64,000 nt of DNA from Nitrospira sp. (GCA_005116775.1 SWDN01000003.1:325905-389904), one strand, 5' to 3'; numbered from the stretch's first letter, positions 1-10,302 are shown. The notes: generated from the sequence alone by a model not told the origin. A program made the numbers and translations.

Positions 1-1
1 G

Positions 2-931
2 GAAAGCCGGCAACTTCATCTCACAAACCAGACGCTCAAACAGACACTCGAATCGAATGAGCAAGAACGACTGGCTCTTCAGGGACGCCTTGCTGAATTG
101 GATGCAACCTTCACGGAAGTGACTCGGCTGCGCGCGCGCGTGGAGGAGCTCGAAGCAGCCCAAGGACGAGTCCATTGGTTGGAAGTGCAACTCAGCGATC
201 GAGACGCAGAGCATCGAACCGCGCTACACCAACTCAACGACCAACTGATCGAGCGAGACCGGCGCATCGGCGAGCTGGAGCCCCTCGCCCAACGGCTTCC
301 TGAGCACGAGGAAACACGACAACCGTGGGCATCAACACAGGCGCATACGACTAAATACCGCGATGACCACATTGCCGCGTTGCAAGAGCAGCTCGCCGCG
401 CAAGACCAGCTCCATGCCCAGATGGGATTTGACAAGCAGCTCCTCAATGAGCAAGCGAAACAGATCGACGATCTACAGCGTCGTATTCAAGAACTCGACG
501 CGCACCGACAAGACCTTGAGCATCAACTTCTATCGGCAGGAGACGACAAGCAGAGAGAAATGGACCGCCTCCGCAAACGCGCGGTCGAAATGCAAGCTGC
601 TCTCCGTATGAAGACCGATGGAGGAGCCGTGCCTCCTCTCCAGAAGCCTCGTCAGAGTGGGGGCCAGCTCAGTCTATTGGTCGAGCAGACACATCCGGCG
701 AAAGAGAGACCGAAAGACGACCTGAGTCAGATTCATGGGATCGGTCCCGTCTTTGCGCGTACCCTGAATAAGATGGGGCTGTATTGCTTTTCCCAGATTG
801 CGAACTGGAAGCCAGAGGACATCGACAAGGTTGCAAAGAAGCTCTACACCGCCCCGGACCGGATCAAGCGCGACAACTGGGTTAATGAGGCCAAACGACT
901 GCACGAGCAGAAGTACGGCCAGAAACTCTGA
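2..931 (+). CDS. Coiled-coil protein with C-terminal helix-hairpin-helix-like domain (5' end outside window)
   Basis: Frame is open from base 2 (ESRQLHLTNQTLKQTLESNEQERLALQGRL...), so the track start at 98 (a TTG) is probably internal. C-terminus LSQIHGIGPVFARTLNKMGLYCFSQIANW resembles HhH. Confidence 0.75.
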   Translation, partial: ESRQLHLTNQTLKQTLESNEQERLALQGRLAELDATFTEVTRLRARVEELEAAQGRVHWLEVQLSDRDAEHRTALHQLNDQLIERDRRIGELEPLAQRLPEHEETRQPWASTQAHTTKYRDDHIAALQEQLAAQDQLHAQMGFDKQLLNEQAKQIDDLQRRIQELDAHRQDLEHQLLSAGDDKQREMDRLRKRAVEMQAALRMKTDGGAVPPLQKPRQSGGQLSLLVEQTHPAKERPKDDLSQIHGIGPVFARTLNKMGLYCFSQIANWKPEDIDKVAKKLYTAPDRIKRDNWVNEAKRLHEQKYGQKL

Positions 932-1426
932 CGCAGACCGCTCTGAGCATATCGTACACTTTCCGCCTGATTCCTGTCGCAATCACCTATTGAGGTGGGC
1001 TCTTTCATACATTGAAGACTGACGACCATGATGGAAAGTAATTTATGACCTTATCAACACAACTCATTGAAGCTGTGGAGCTATTTATCTGAAAAGGAAT
1101 GCCATCGCAGCATACCAGACATTGTCATTTTTATCGGAATGGAATAACACCGATAAACCATCTGCATCCAGTCAAATGAGTATTTGTCAATATATTTAAT
1201 GGGATAGATATTCTAACCTGCGCATTGCACCTGGCCATACCCGCTCGTCTTACTAAAAAACTTCAGACAGACTCCTGAAAAGCATCAATGCCACTCGATG
1301 AGCTGCCAAAGTTCCACAGACTGGGAAGATTTTTACCGGAAAGAACTGGCTCTCGGCACACTTTTCCCACTTTTCTGCTAGGTTTTACTGAGGCGGCATC
1401 AGCCTAGGTGGCCAAGTGGGTAACGC

Positions 1427-2554
1427 ATGAAGAGTGTTGCGATTTTAGCATCTGGAATTGTTGCGCTCGGCCTGTTGGCCTTGCTCTGTCTTCCACGCCA
1501 CGTCTCTACTGCACCGGCATCTGGGCCAGCTACACCGGCCAATTTTCATGCGCGCGTCGAATATGGAACACTCATTCTTCGCGGTTCGCTTCCCAGTGAA
1601 TCGATAAAGACTGCCATTCTGTTGCAAGCCCAAGAGCTCTACGGAACCACGCCAGGGAACGTTATCGATGAGTTGACGGTGGACCCAAGAGTGGGACCTG
1701 CCGCTTGGGCAGACAATATCGCTCAGATCCTCCCTGTCTTGAACCACATGGCGGAACGAGGCGCAATCATCATCGATGGCCGCACGATCGTCGTCAGCGG
1801 TCAGGTGGAAGGTCTCCGTACCAAGGCAGCCGTGCTACAAGATATTGCCGCCCTCACACAGACAGGGCTGGAACTGGAAGATCGTATTCTGGCAGGGAAA
1901 TTCACGACGGGCCGCTCCGCGAAGACTCCCTCTTCGACCACCCCATCCCAGAAAGCGCCCTCCTCCAAGCCTCCTGTACTGGTGGCATCTTCATCGCCAC
2001 ATGCGTCTTCCACTGCAGGACTGTCTCAAAAGATTCTCACTCCGAAGACGCCTTCGCAGACCGTGGCCCACACCCCCACAGCTTCCATGCCTCCTGCCTC
2101 ATCCCATAAGACCGCTCCCCTTGCGATGGCCCTAGCCCCAAAGGCTTCACCAGCAACTTCATCAGTGAGTGCGCCCTCTCCTGACTCGCTTCAAAAGAAG
2201 GTGAGTAAGGTCCTCTCCCGTTCGTCCATTGAGTTCGAATCAAAAAGCACCACAATGACCCTCAACAGCCTTGTCGTGCTGGATCAGCTCATTACCGAAC
2301 TCCGTCAATCCCCTCGCATAGCCATTGAGATCGGAGGGCATACGGATAAATATGGCGAGCCGGAATATAATCTTCAACTGAGCCAGCGCCGTGCTGACGC
2401 CGTGCGGCGCTACTTTACCAAGCACGGCCTAACCAACCAGATCACCGCTGTCGGCTACGGTGCCTCACGACCTCTGTCAGCGGCAGAGAATCGGGTCGGC
2501 CTCCAGCGCAACCGGCGCATTGAACTTCGACTGAAAGGACAGCCAGACCTATGA
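1427..2554 (+). CDS. OmpA-family protein: signal/TM anchor, BON-like region, Ser/Pro/Thr linker, OmpA C-terminal peptidoglycan-binding domain
   Basis: IEIGGHTDKYGEPEYNLQLSQRRADAVRRYFTKHGL...RNRRIELRL is an OmpA_C signature; N-terminal hydrophobic helix. Confidence 0.9.
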   Translation: MKSVAILASGIVALGLLALLCLPRHVSTAPASGPATPANFHARVEYGTLILRGSLPSESIKTAILLQAQELYGTTPGNVIDELTVDPRVGPAAWADNIAQILPVLNHMAERGAIIIDGRTIVVSGQVEGLRTKAAVLQDIAALTQTGLELEDRILAGKFTTGRSAKTPSSTTPSQKAPSSKPPVLVASSSPHASSTAGLSQKILTPKTPSQTVAHTPTASMPPASSHKTAPLAMALAPKASPATSSVSAPSPDSLQKKVSKVLSRSSIEFESKSTTMTLNSLVVLDQLITELRQSPRIAIEIGGHTDKYGEPEYNLQLSQRRADAVRRYFTKHGLTNQITAVGYGASRPLSAAENRVGLQRNRRIELRLKGQPDL

Positions 2555-2901
2555 GCGCGTACATCAACCAAATGCTGGGGTGCCTGATTATTGCGGCTGG
2601 GATCGGCGGTGTAGTCGGATGGCTATTGCGGCACGTTTCCGCCGGCAAGAGTGCGCAATTACTCGCCGACGTGACCGCCATGATGCGTCTCAAAGAGCAA
2701 ATGCTGGAAAAGGCTCGGCATGAGCTGAGAGAGGCCACTTCGAAACTACAGGCCATCGAAAACCCAGCGGCCGCCCTTCAAGAAGCCGAGCTTCAGGCGA
2801 GCGCGCGGGATCGACACATCCGCGAACTCGAACAATGTGAACGGCAGCAGAACATCGAAGCAGAAGATAACGAATCTCTTCCTGCAGACAGAGCAGCCTG
2901 A
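2551..2901 (+). CDS. Small membrane-anchored coiled-coil protein
   Basis: Overlaps the OmpA stop (ATGA); N-terminal TM helix then coiled coil. Confidence 0.7.
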   Translation: MSAYINQMLGCLIIAAGIGGVVGWLLRHVSAGKSAQLLADVTAMMRLKEQMLEKARHELREATSKLQAIENPAAALQEAELQASARDRHIRELEQCERQQNIEAEDNESLPADRAA

Positions 2902-2983
2902 TCGTACCCCCATTTGCCAGAAAGATTTCTCCTGCGATGGGAGGAGTGTATCTCAGTTTACTTACCCATACCCTCACCCTGCA

Positions 2984-3340
2984 CTAGTCGAACGTTCTAG
3001 ACCATGGATCCCCTCCCAAGAGAAGAAGATAACGGTTGAGGCGAGCGCGAGCTTGTTCTTCTATCCCAATAAACTGGATACCAAATCGAAAACCTTGAAC
3101 CCAGCGCACCACGGCCAGAGACACACGCATGGACGGCTCGGATCCATGAAAAAGGAGCCGCACCTGAAGGTTATCGCCGACTTTGACTGGCAGGGAACTT
3201 TCCACTAAACAGCCACACTCCGACATGTCAAGAGTCCAGCCCTCACCCACCCGCAGACCCCGCGCAAGGGCGATGGAACACCGAAGCGTGACACGCTCAT
3301 GAGCCCGAGAGTCTCCGATTTTTATCTGGCGAGAAACCAT
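2984..3340 (-). CDS. PilZ domain protein
   Basis: RAHERVTLRCSIAL...LDMSECGCLVESSLPVKVGDNLQVRL...VRWVQGFRFGIQF; ATG at 3340 fits the domain start better than the track start. Confidence 0.8.
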   Translation of the reverse strand: MVSRQIKIGDSRAHERVTLRCSIALARGLRVGEGWTLDMSECGCLVESSLPVKVGDNLQVRLLFHGSEPSMRVSLAVVRWVQGFRFGIQFIGIEEQARARLNRYLLLLGGDPWSRTFD

Positions 3341-3520
3341 GGCGTGGCCCTCCTTCGACCTCTCCTGGACACCCGCACTGCGTGGCGCCACAACACTGGC
3401 TACTGTGTTACGGCATAACCCATGTCGTATGAGAAAGCCTATCCAGTGCGTTGCCTCTGCAAAAGACCTGAAGGAGTTACCTCGGAAGGGGGGGAGGGGC
3501 TGGGGAGCAGCCAGGCGCCA

Positions 3521-3572
3521 TTTTTGCTCGCAGAATGCGCACATTCTTGTCGTGCGCGTTCCGCGAGCAAAA
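3521..3572. repeat. About 21-bp-stem inverted repeat, possibly related to the CGCGCGTTGCGCGAGCAC family (copy a)
   Basis: TTTTTGCTCGCAGAATGCGCAC...GTGCGCGTTCCGCGAGCAAAA. Confidence 0.65.
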
Positions 3573-3588
3573 GGACGACCGGTGCCCG

Positions 3589-5715
3589 TTAGTGTCCCAA
3601 TCTTCGCCAGGGAATCGGGCTTTTTCGTTCTTCCTCGTACTGTTTTTGGTCATGAATCTCAGAGTCTTTTTTGTCTCCCTCTTTTTTCTTGCCCGGCAGT
3701 ACCCAGTAGTCGAGATCGAACCATTCATTCGAGAGGGCTTTCACAAACCCCATTTCAGTGCTGGGCCGTTCTAGATCCTGACGGAATGCGGTGGAAAACT
3801 CGCTTCGCACATAGACGTCGAAGACGATCGGTTCGGCGAGAGACTGTCTGAACGGTGTTTGATGGAGGGTCGAGACCTTCCCTGCGATTTGAGAGATCGT
3901 CGCGTTACGGGAACCCAGATGATCGAACACATCGTAGAACCATAGCTGCGCGTGATCGTTGAACAGGCCCGCGAGGCCGCCGAAGAGATATTTTGGTGGA
4001 CCTAATATGAGCGTATCTAACGCTCCCGCATAGGTGCCGGCAACGATCCCGATTTTTGAGACGATGTCGTCGGCACCACCGCTGTCTGTATTCAGAAAAA
4101 TATGAAAGGCATTGGGGAAGCGTTGATCCACGTAGGCCTGGCCGACATTAGGGCCGGCCACCCCTAGCACTTTCTGCACGGAGTACCCGTGGTTTGCGAG
4201 GATTCGTGAGGCGCTGGCGCTCCGTTGCACGCCGCCGCTGTGACCGGAGAGGTAGAGCCGATCGCCCTGCCCTGCGTGACGCATGATGTACTCCGCCTCG
4301 TTATACCCAGGTCCATGCGAGAGATTGAGCATCGACCACAGTACATCGGTGATTGTCCCATGGCGATAGGGAGGACTATAAATGTCGTAGTCCGGGTACG
4401 CCGCTCTGGCCCATGCCGCCCACAGCCCCGTGTCTTGTCCCCATTTATCACCGCCATAGATTCCCCGTGACAGAAAAATCTTTTCGCAGACACGGTCAGG
4501 CTCTGGCGCAAAATCCCAATCCATGTACTTGGGGCCGGTATTGAACTGAAAGGCCTGGCCGACAAACGGCACTTCGCTGATGAGGTTCACCAGGCCCAGT
4601 AAAAAATAATACGAGGGCTTATGTCCGATCTCCACTTCAAGCGCATTCCATACCATTCGAATACTTTTCGCAGGGTAGTAGAGGGGGTTGTCCCGGCCAA
4701 ACAGCAATCCGGCAACGGTACTGAAGGGCATCTTGGCCAATTCGAAGACGGCATTCTTGACGCCGATGGCCACGGCAAAGGGATAGCCGGTCCAATAGAG
4801 CATGCTCCGAGTGTTGGAAAGCTCAAGGGCAGCGGTCTTCGCATTTGTGATGTCGCATTCGTACTGTGCTTTGTCTTGGTCCGGCACACCGCTCTTTATG
4901 CTGTGTGCAAGAATCGGCTGCGGCGTCGCCTCGTTGGCATAATCTAATTCGTAGCCGAGATATTCCCTCGTGATCGCCGGCTCATCTTTGAGGCTCGACT
5001 CAATATTGAGCGTATCCATGAAATAGAACCGTACCCCATAGCGAATCAGAGTATCGTCTTCATCCCAGGGAATCTCATACCCCAATACAAAAAAGTGCAC
5101 ATTGCGCATCCTCTCGGTTCGTACCTCCTTGACTCTCACGCGGAGCCGATCGGTCAGATCACCCTTATCGTCGTCCTTATACTGGTACAGATCCTTCTCG
5201 TTCGCATAGGACAGGATTTTGTACAACGGCCTGGGTTTGGTTGAGCATGCCTGCTCTGTGGTTTCAGGGTTCCCGACCCACTGTGAACGGCGATCGCACT
5301 GCCCCTCACTGACAATAAGTCCTTCGACCTCCCCCACTCGCTCGTCCGCAACAACCGGTACTTTTCGGATCAGTTCTCGAGCAAGTTTCCTCGATGTCAG
5401 ATACTCGTCAAATCGTCGCAGGTCCTGATCCGGATCTGTTGCATCGTACGCGTAAGAGGCAAGCCATTTGACCGACCCCTCGTTTAGTGGAGTGTACTTT
5501 GGGGAACAGGCGAGTACTGTGCGATGGAGCTGGCGCTCAAGCGCGATTTGGAAATTGCGAATCGTCCAGGCGCCGGCTCCCAACGGGCCGAAATCCCCTT
5601 TCAGTGTCTCATCCACCTCAGACTTCAACACCACGGTACAGCCAGGCTTCTGAACGGCGGACTCCGTTTCCAGCGCGAGATGATATGGCAGATCTGACGC
5701 GCAACCCTGCAACAA
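3589..5715 (-). CDS. Putative lipoprotein with alpha/beta-hydrolase (lipase-like) domain
   Basis: GHSGG nucleophile-elbow motif (LYLSGHSGGVQRSA); LLLQGC lipobox. The signal peptide appears to extend 5' of the TTG at 5715 (see findings). Confidence 0.65.
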   Translation of the reverse strand: MLQGCASDLPYHLALETESAVQKPGCTVVLKSEVDETLKGDFGPLGAGAWTIRNFQIALERQLHRTVLACSPKYTPLNEGSVKWLASYAYDATDPDQDLRRFDEYLTSRKLARELIRKVPVVADERVGEVEGLIVSEGQCDRRSQWVGNPETTEQACSTKPRPLYKILSYANEKDLYQYKDDDKGDLTDRLRVRVKEVRTERMRNVHFFVLGYEIPWDEDDTLIRYGVRFYFMDTLNIESSLKDEPAITREYLGYELDYANEATPQPILAHSIKSGVPDQDKAQYECDITNAKTAALELSNTRSMLYWTGYPFAVAIGVKNAVFELAKMPFSTVAGLLFGRDNPLYYPAKSIRMVWNALEVEIGHKPSYYFLLGLVNLISEVPFVGQAFQFNTGPKYMDWDFAPEPDRVCEKIFLSRGIYGGDKWGQDTGLWAAWARAAYPDYDIYSPPYRHGTITDVLWSMLNLSHGPGYNEAEYIMRHAGQGDRLYLSGHSGGVQRSASASRILANHGYSVQKVLGVAGPNVGQAYVDQRFPNAFHIFLNTDSGGADDIVSKIGIVAGTYAGALDTLILGPPKYLFGGLAGLFNDHAQLWFYDVFDHLGSRNATISQIAGKVSTLHQTPFRQSLAEPIVFDVYVRSEFSTAFRQDLERPSTEMGFVKALSNEWFDLDYWVLPGKKKEGDKKDSEIHDQKQYEEERKSPIPWRRLGH

Positions 5716-5840
5716 GAGACAAAGCCCCAGAATAAAAGAACCGATCCACTACATCCTTGGCATCGTCATACGCTCCCTCCATCCTCACTCACACCAACGC
5801 GCATCGAGTCTGCGCGTTCAACGAAATTTCAAGTCATCGC

Positions 5841-7760
5841 TTAGATCGATTTTCCCTTCATGAGTGCAATCACGCTCGTCATGGTGACTGCGTCGTCGTC
5901 GAATCCACCATGCGTCGTGCTGGTCGATTCCTTGCCTGGCGCAGCCCAGGTAGAGACGTTCGGCAAATTCTTCGATCCAATGTGGTCGTTGAAATATTTC
6001 TCCATGCCAAGTATCGGCGTCGTCTGTCCTTGTTCCAACGATTGCGATACCAAATAGAGCAGCGAGCGGCTGTAGCCGAGAATCGGCTTGCATGTTGGAT
6101 CTTTCTGCTCCATGTCGTCGGATAGATGGAACTGATTGAAGCGCTTGACCTTGCCGCTTTTGATGGCAGGGACCACGGTCGTATTGAAGAGATCGACCCG
6201 CACCGCCGGCGCCATAAAATTCACGCTTTCGAATGTCCAGCCCTGGCCCCCCAGACGGTCGACGACATGACTGTGTAGGATTGCCCCGGCTGAGTGGCCG
6301 ACAAGATGCAGTCTCACCTTGGAGAGATCGGCAAAATACGGCGATTGCTGGCAGGCTCTATAGAGCTTCATGCCTCCACTCTCAGCCGTATTGGAAATCG
6401 CGTCTGCATTCTGTTTCATCTCCCTCCAGATCGCCGTTCCCGGTGTCGTCAAAAGTTTTTCGAGCCGTTCGTTCCACCAACTTTTGACGCCGTCTAAGAA
6501 TCCGCCGGCCGGACGGGTCTGACCCGCTAAGACATCTTCGAGACGCCCCTTGAGTGTGGCCCAGAGGTCTGTTTCCCACATCAGGAAGATCGGAAAAATT
6601 CGCTGTTCATACAATGCCGGAATCCATTTCGCCGCTGTTTCTCCCGCCGTATCCTCAGAGGTGAGACCTCCGTGCGCGTAAATGGCGATATCCAGAGGAT
6701 CGTTCTTTCCCAAATTCCATGCGGTCCGTGCCTTACCGAGATGGTGCGTAACGAGCGCATCGATGTCGGACTCCTGGGTGCGAAAATCGCCCGTATTGCT
6801 GAGCCGTCCGTTGTTCTCCATGTTGATGATGAACGGGCTGATCTCCCGCCTACGCAAGGAAGACTCTCCAGCGAGCTGCACTTTACCGGCTTTCATACGC
6901 AATGTCGGCGACTGCGCGATCGTGAGATGCAGGTCCGTTACCACGCCCAGCTGCGCGACCCAACAATCCATCGCATGGTCGAGCCAATCTTCATACCGCA
7001 ATATGGCGCGGCCTTTTGTGCCCCACTTCGTCCCCCACGAGTTATGCACGATGAATCCATCTTGGGTATAGCCGACGATCGCAAAGGCATGGCCACCGTC
7101 GCTGGGGTTTGCCTTCCGGTGTGGAATCGTCCAATAGCCGCCTTTGGCCTGTGATCTGTTTGAGGATTCGCCATCCCAGCCGGAGTGACAGACCGCGCTG
7201 ACATAGAGAATGCCGATCTCGTTGAGTGCGACATGCATATCCGTAACCGACCGCGTGTCGACGCGGTAATAGGCCCCGAGTGGGCGCTGAACGGCATCGA
7301 GCCACCAGTCGTCTGCCGATTTTTTCACTGGGTCTGTCGGCATCTGTTGCGAGGTCCACAGCCGATCCGAGCAGGCGCCATGCTTGTACCAACCCTTCAT
7401 GGCGCCGCGCAGACTCGACCCGGTATCGACGTCTGGATCACCGGGAAACTCGTCATAGCGCCGAGCCATCGAATACATCATGAATGGGGACACGCAGCAA
7501 TCCAGCCGCTTGCGTTTCGCGGTATGCTGCAAGTGATACACGACACTTGCCAAGGCGAATCCTGTACAGGCATTGGTCTGTTTCTGATTGAGCACAGGAA
7601 TATTAGTCTTTGGAACCACCGTCAACCCTGGAACCACAGCGACCGGCGGCATATAGACCCTATCGCGAAGATCGAGACGATCGGGAACCACATTACGTAT
7701 GAGAACCCTTGAAGCCCTTGGCTTCTTCCCTCTTTCAGCAATGATCTTTTTCCTCTCCAT
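5841..7760 (-). CDS. C1 (papain-like) cysteine peptidase fused to a C-terminal alpha/beta-hydrolase domain
   Basis: NQKQTNACTGFALAS (Cys), GGHAFAIVGY (His), NSWGTKWG (Asn); C-terminal LHLVGHSAGAILHSHVV hydrolase elbow. Confidence 0.85.
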   Translation of the reverse strand: MERKKIIAERGKKPRASRVLIRNVVPDRLDLRDRVYMPPVAVVPGLTVVPKTNIPVLNQKQTNACTGFALASVVYHLQHTAKRKRLDCCVSPFMMYSMARRYDEFPGDPDVDTGSSLRGAMKGWYKHGACSDRLWTSQQMPTDPVKKSADDWWLDAVQRPLGAYYRVDTRSVTDMHVALNEIGILYVSAVCHSGWDGESSNRSQAKGGYWTIPHRKANPSDGGHAFAIVGYTQDGFIVHNSWGTKWGTKGRAILRYEDWLDHAMDCWVAQLGVVTDLHLTIAQSPTLRMKAGKVQLAGESSLRRREISPFIINMENNGRLSNTGDFRTQESDIDALVTHHLGKARTAWNLGKNDPLDIAIYAHGGLTSEDTAGETAAKWIPALYEQRIFPIFLMWETDLWATLKGRLEDVLAGQTRPAGGFLDGVKSWWNERLEKLLTTPGTAIWREMKQNADAISNTAESGGMKLYRACQQSPYFADLSKVRLHLVGHSAGAILHSHVVDRLGGQGWTFESVNFMAPAVRVDLFNTTVVPAIKSGKVKRFNQFHLSDDMEQKDPTCKPILGYSRSLLYLVSQSLEQGQTTPILGMEKYFNDHIGSKNLPNVSTWAAPGKESTSTTHGGFDDDAVTMTSVIALMKGKSI

Positions 7761-7974
7761 AAGGACTCCTTTCAGGATGTGGCCAGATGGCGGTTCGCAT
7801 TCTCAGCCGATTCACTCACTCCGTCAAGCATCGATCAGACAGATCGCCTTACAAATACCAGCATTTCGCAATACTGAATGTCCGTCGAAAGCACACTCCG
7901 GCGAAGTCCCCCTCATGAGATATGACGGCATGGCTTTTCATACCTTCTGCACATGCGAGACAACTCAGCATCGT

Positions 7975-8004
7975 TTGACTTCCCCTTCCTCACACTCATA
8001 GAAT
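7975..8004 (+). promoter_or_regulatory. Sigma70-like promoter TTGACT-N18-TAGAAT upstream of the gdmH-like gene
   Basis: Hexamers with 18-bp spacer; nearly identical sequence recurs at 11652-11681. Confidence 0.5.
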
Positions 8005-8118
8005 CTTGCCGTAAAATCATGCGTGGTACGCGAAAACGTAACGGGTTCGGCGCATGAACAGTGGACGATTCTAGGTTCCAACAGGTGGCGTTGAGTAGTC
8101 ACTTAGGGAGGTGATGTT

Positions 8119-8843
8119 TTGGCTAAAGAGCGGAAATACCGAGGCGAGGTTCCCCTGCATGACAACTATGGTCCAGAAGCGAAATATGCTGTCGAGGCAG
8201 AAGCGCTTTTGCCCACTACGAAGTACGAGGAAGAAGTGGCTCGGGGTCTGGAGTTAGGCGTGGAGTCGCTCAGAATCTCCTTGGCGGCAAGAAGCTCGGC
8301 ATCATTCACTTCGATCGGCATGTGGACACGCAAGAGACCGATCTCGACGAACGCATGCATACCACTCCTTGGTTCCACGCCACCAACATGCCGAACGTTC
8401 CATCTAAAAACCTCGTGCAGATCGGAATCGGCGGCTGGCAGGCGCCACGGCCCGGCGTGAAGTCAGGGCGTGAACGCCAAACCACCATCATGACCGTCAC
8501 CGATTGCGTGGAGATGGGGATTGAGACTGCGGCAAAACGAGCGCTCGAAGTGGCCTGGGACGGAGTCGATGCGGTCTGGCTCAGTTTCGATGTTGATTGT
8601 TTAGACGCCGCGTTCGTGCCGGGAACCGGCTGGCCTGAACCAGGAGGGTTCTTACCGCGCGAAGTGCTGAAGTTCCTTCAGATCATCGCGGACAGCAAGC
8701 CGATCGCTGGGATGGAAATTGTGGAGTGCTCGCCTCCCTACGACGCAGCTGAAATCACCAGCCTCATTTCTACTCGTGTGATCTGCGACGTCTTGGCGTG
8801 CCAGGTGCGATCCGGCCACTTGCCGAATCGGAAAAAGCGGTGA
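8119..8843 (+). pseudogene. gdmH: Disrupted ureohydrolase, guanidine hydrolase (GdmH)-like: internal deletion plus frame change
   Basis: N-terminal fragment HDNYGPEAKYAVEAEALLPTTKYEEEVARGLELGVES (frame of 8119, TTG start), then another frame reads AQNLLGGKKLGIIHFDRHVDTQETDLDERMHTTPWFHATNMPNV...SFDVDCLDAAFVPGTGWPEPGG. The ureohydrolase GG(D/E)HS region is absent. Confidence 0.7.
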
Positions 8844-8862
8844 GCACACGGTGAACGATCCG

Positions 8863-10302
8863 CTAGCATCTGCGGACTTTGTCTGCCAAAACATACAGGG
8901 TCGTGACGCCTAGAATACTGCCCAAGACCAACGGGACAGCCCAGAGCTGCCACCAGGGCGCATCGGGAGAGACGGCGTAGACGCGAGGCCAGGCAATATT
9001 CACAAATTCAAATAGCGACCAGAGGAAGGCCGCTACATTGATCGCCAATCCCCACCCTCCTAGCTTCAACTCACCCAGCGCTGGGTTCCAACGGCCCGTG
9101 AGCCGAGTATAGAGCCCGACCCCGGTCGTCATCGCGAACATGGCGTACAGCCCGCCTGTGCCGAAGGCGATTATTGTGGCTACTGCTCCATCGTTCAGGC
9201 CGAACAGCAGTCCGAGCCCCGCCAACAGCACCACGCAGATCACTGCATTGCGTGGAATCTTGGAGGCCGTCACCCAGCTGAACATCGAAGGCATGTTGCC
9301 CTCGCGAGCCATGGAGTACACAATGCGCGAGGTGTATTGCACCATGGAGGCCCCGCACGCCAGGAACGCGACCATGACAATCGCCAGAAAGGGCGTTTCT
9401 GCCCAGGCGCCAAAGCTACTGACAATCACAGGTGTGACGGGATCGGACGTCGCGCTGGTATGCACCAGGGCTTCTCGATTGAAGCTCAAGGTCAGAGCGG
9501 CGGAGTTAAAGAGCACCACCCCTCCCACCATGCAGAGAGATAAAAAGATCGCGCGCGGGACCATCCGCTTGGGATTATGGGTTTCTTCCGCAATGGTAGA
9601 GCAGGCATCGAACCCGATGAAGGCCCAACCAGAAACGGCGAGCGCCGCTAAGAAAGCGGCCGTTTGGCTGGGCGCAGTCCCCGTGCCGAGATGCTGAAAT
9701 AGTTCTGAAAATGAATGCTGCCTGAAAAAGAAAAACAGCAGCAGCGCCACGCCGAACGACCCGACGATTTCCGCATAGACACCCAGTGAAATCAACAGTT
9801 TAAACACATTCACGTGAGCCAGATTGAGGAGCGTACAGAGCAATAAAAATATGGCGCCCCATAGGACGAAGGTGAGTCCTCCTCCACTCTCGAATCCAAA
9901 GAACAGCGCAAGCCACACCCCACCGGTATAGGCAGTCGTGGTGAGCATGGCGATCGTGGAACTGACGTAAATGACCCCGGCATATTTTCCCGTGGTGGCG
10001 CCTCCGAGCTGCCGTGCCCATTTGTACGCACCCCCCGCAATCGGAATCTGAGAGGATAGCTCAGCGTAGACCGTCGCCACCAACATCTGCATCACCAGAC
10101 AGAGCGCCAGGGCCCCAAACCAACCGCCTCCCGTCACTATCGTCTGCACGCCGATGATGGCATAGAGTCCCGCCACCGGTGAAACGGTGGCGAAGCCAAT
10201 GGTCAGGCTATTCCAGAGGGTCAGGCTGCGGTTGAGTGTCCCGTCTACAGGCTGGGAGGTTGCATGAGGAAGAATGTCCGGACTCTCCTTCGTTGCCGTC
10301 AC
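8863..10302 (-). CDS. APC-superfamily amino acid/amine permease
   Basis: About 12 hydrophobic segments; typical APC N-terminus (SLTLWNSLTIGFATVSPVAGLYAI...). Convergent neighbour of the gdmH-like remnant. Confidence 0.85.
   Translation of the reverse strand: MTATKESPDILPHATSQPVDGTLNRSLTLWNSLTIGFATVSPVAGLYAIIGVQTIVTGGGWFGALALCLVMQMLVATVYAELSSQIPIAGGAYKWARQLGGATTGKYAGVIYVSSTIAMLTTTAYTGGVWLALFFGFESGGGLTFVLWGAIFLLLCTLLNLAHVNVFKLLISLGVYAEIVGSFGVALLLFFFFRQHSFSELFQHLGTGTAPSQTAAFLAALAVSGWAFIGFDACSTIAEETHNPKRMVPRAIFLSLCMVGGVVLFNSAALTLSFNREALVHTSATSDPVTPVIVSSFGAWAETPFLAIVMVAFLACGASMVQYTSRIVYSMAREGNMPSMFSWVTASKIPRNAVICVVLLAGLGLLFGLNDGAVATIIAFGTGGLYAMFAMTTGVGLYTRLTGRWNPALGELKLGGWGLAINVAAFLWSLFEFVNIAWPRVYAVSPDAPWWQLWAVPLVLGSILGVTTLYVLADKVRRC

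Noticed and set aside
79-447. Numerous antisense and overlapping ORFs in the track (this one and many others)
   Set aside because: Low-complexity or arginine/serine-rich translations opposite strong genes; no independent coding evidence.
1030-1426. AT-richer gap as a mobile-element scar or ncRNA
   Set aside because: No repeats, terminal inverted repeats or recognisable RNA structure beyond a plain intergenic/promoter region.
8005-8118. Possible guanidine-I (ykkC) riboswitch before the gdmH-like gene (CTAGGTTCC...GGGAGG)
   Set aside because: Only a short resemblance to the 5' conserved segment; the expected GGUCCGAGAG and ACGG elements are not visible.
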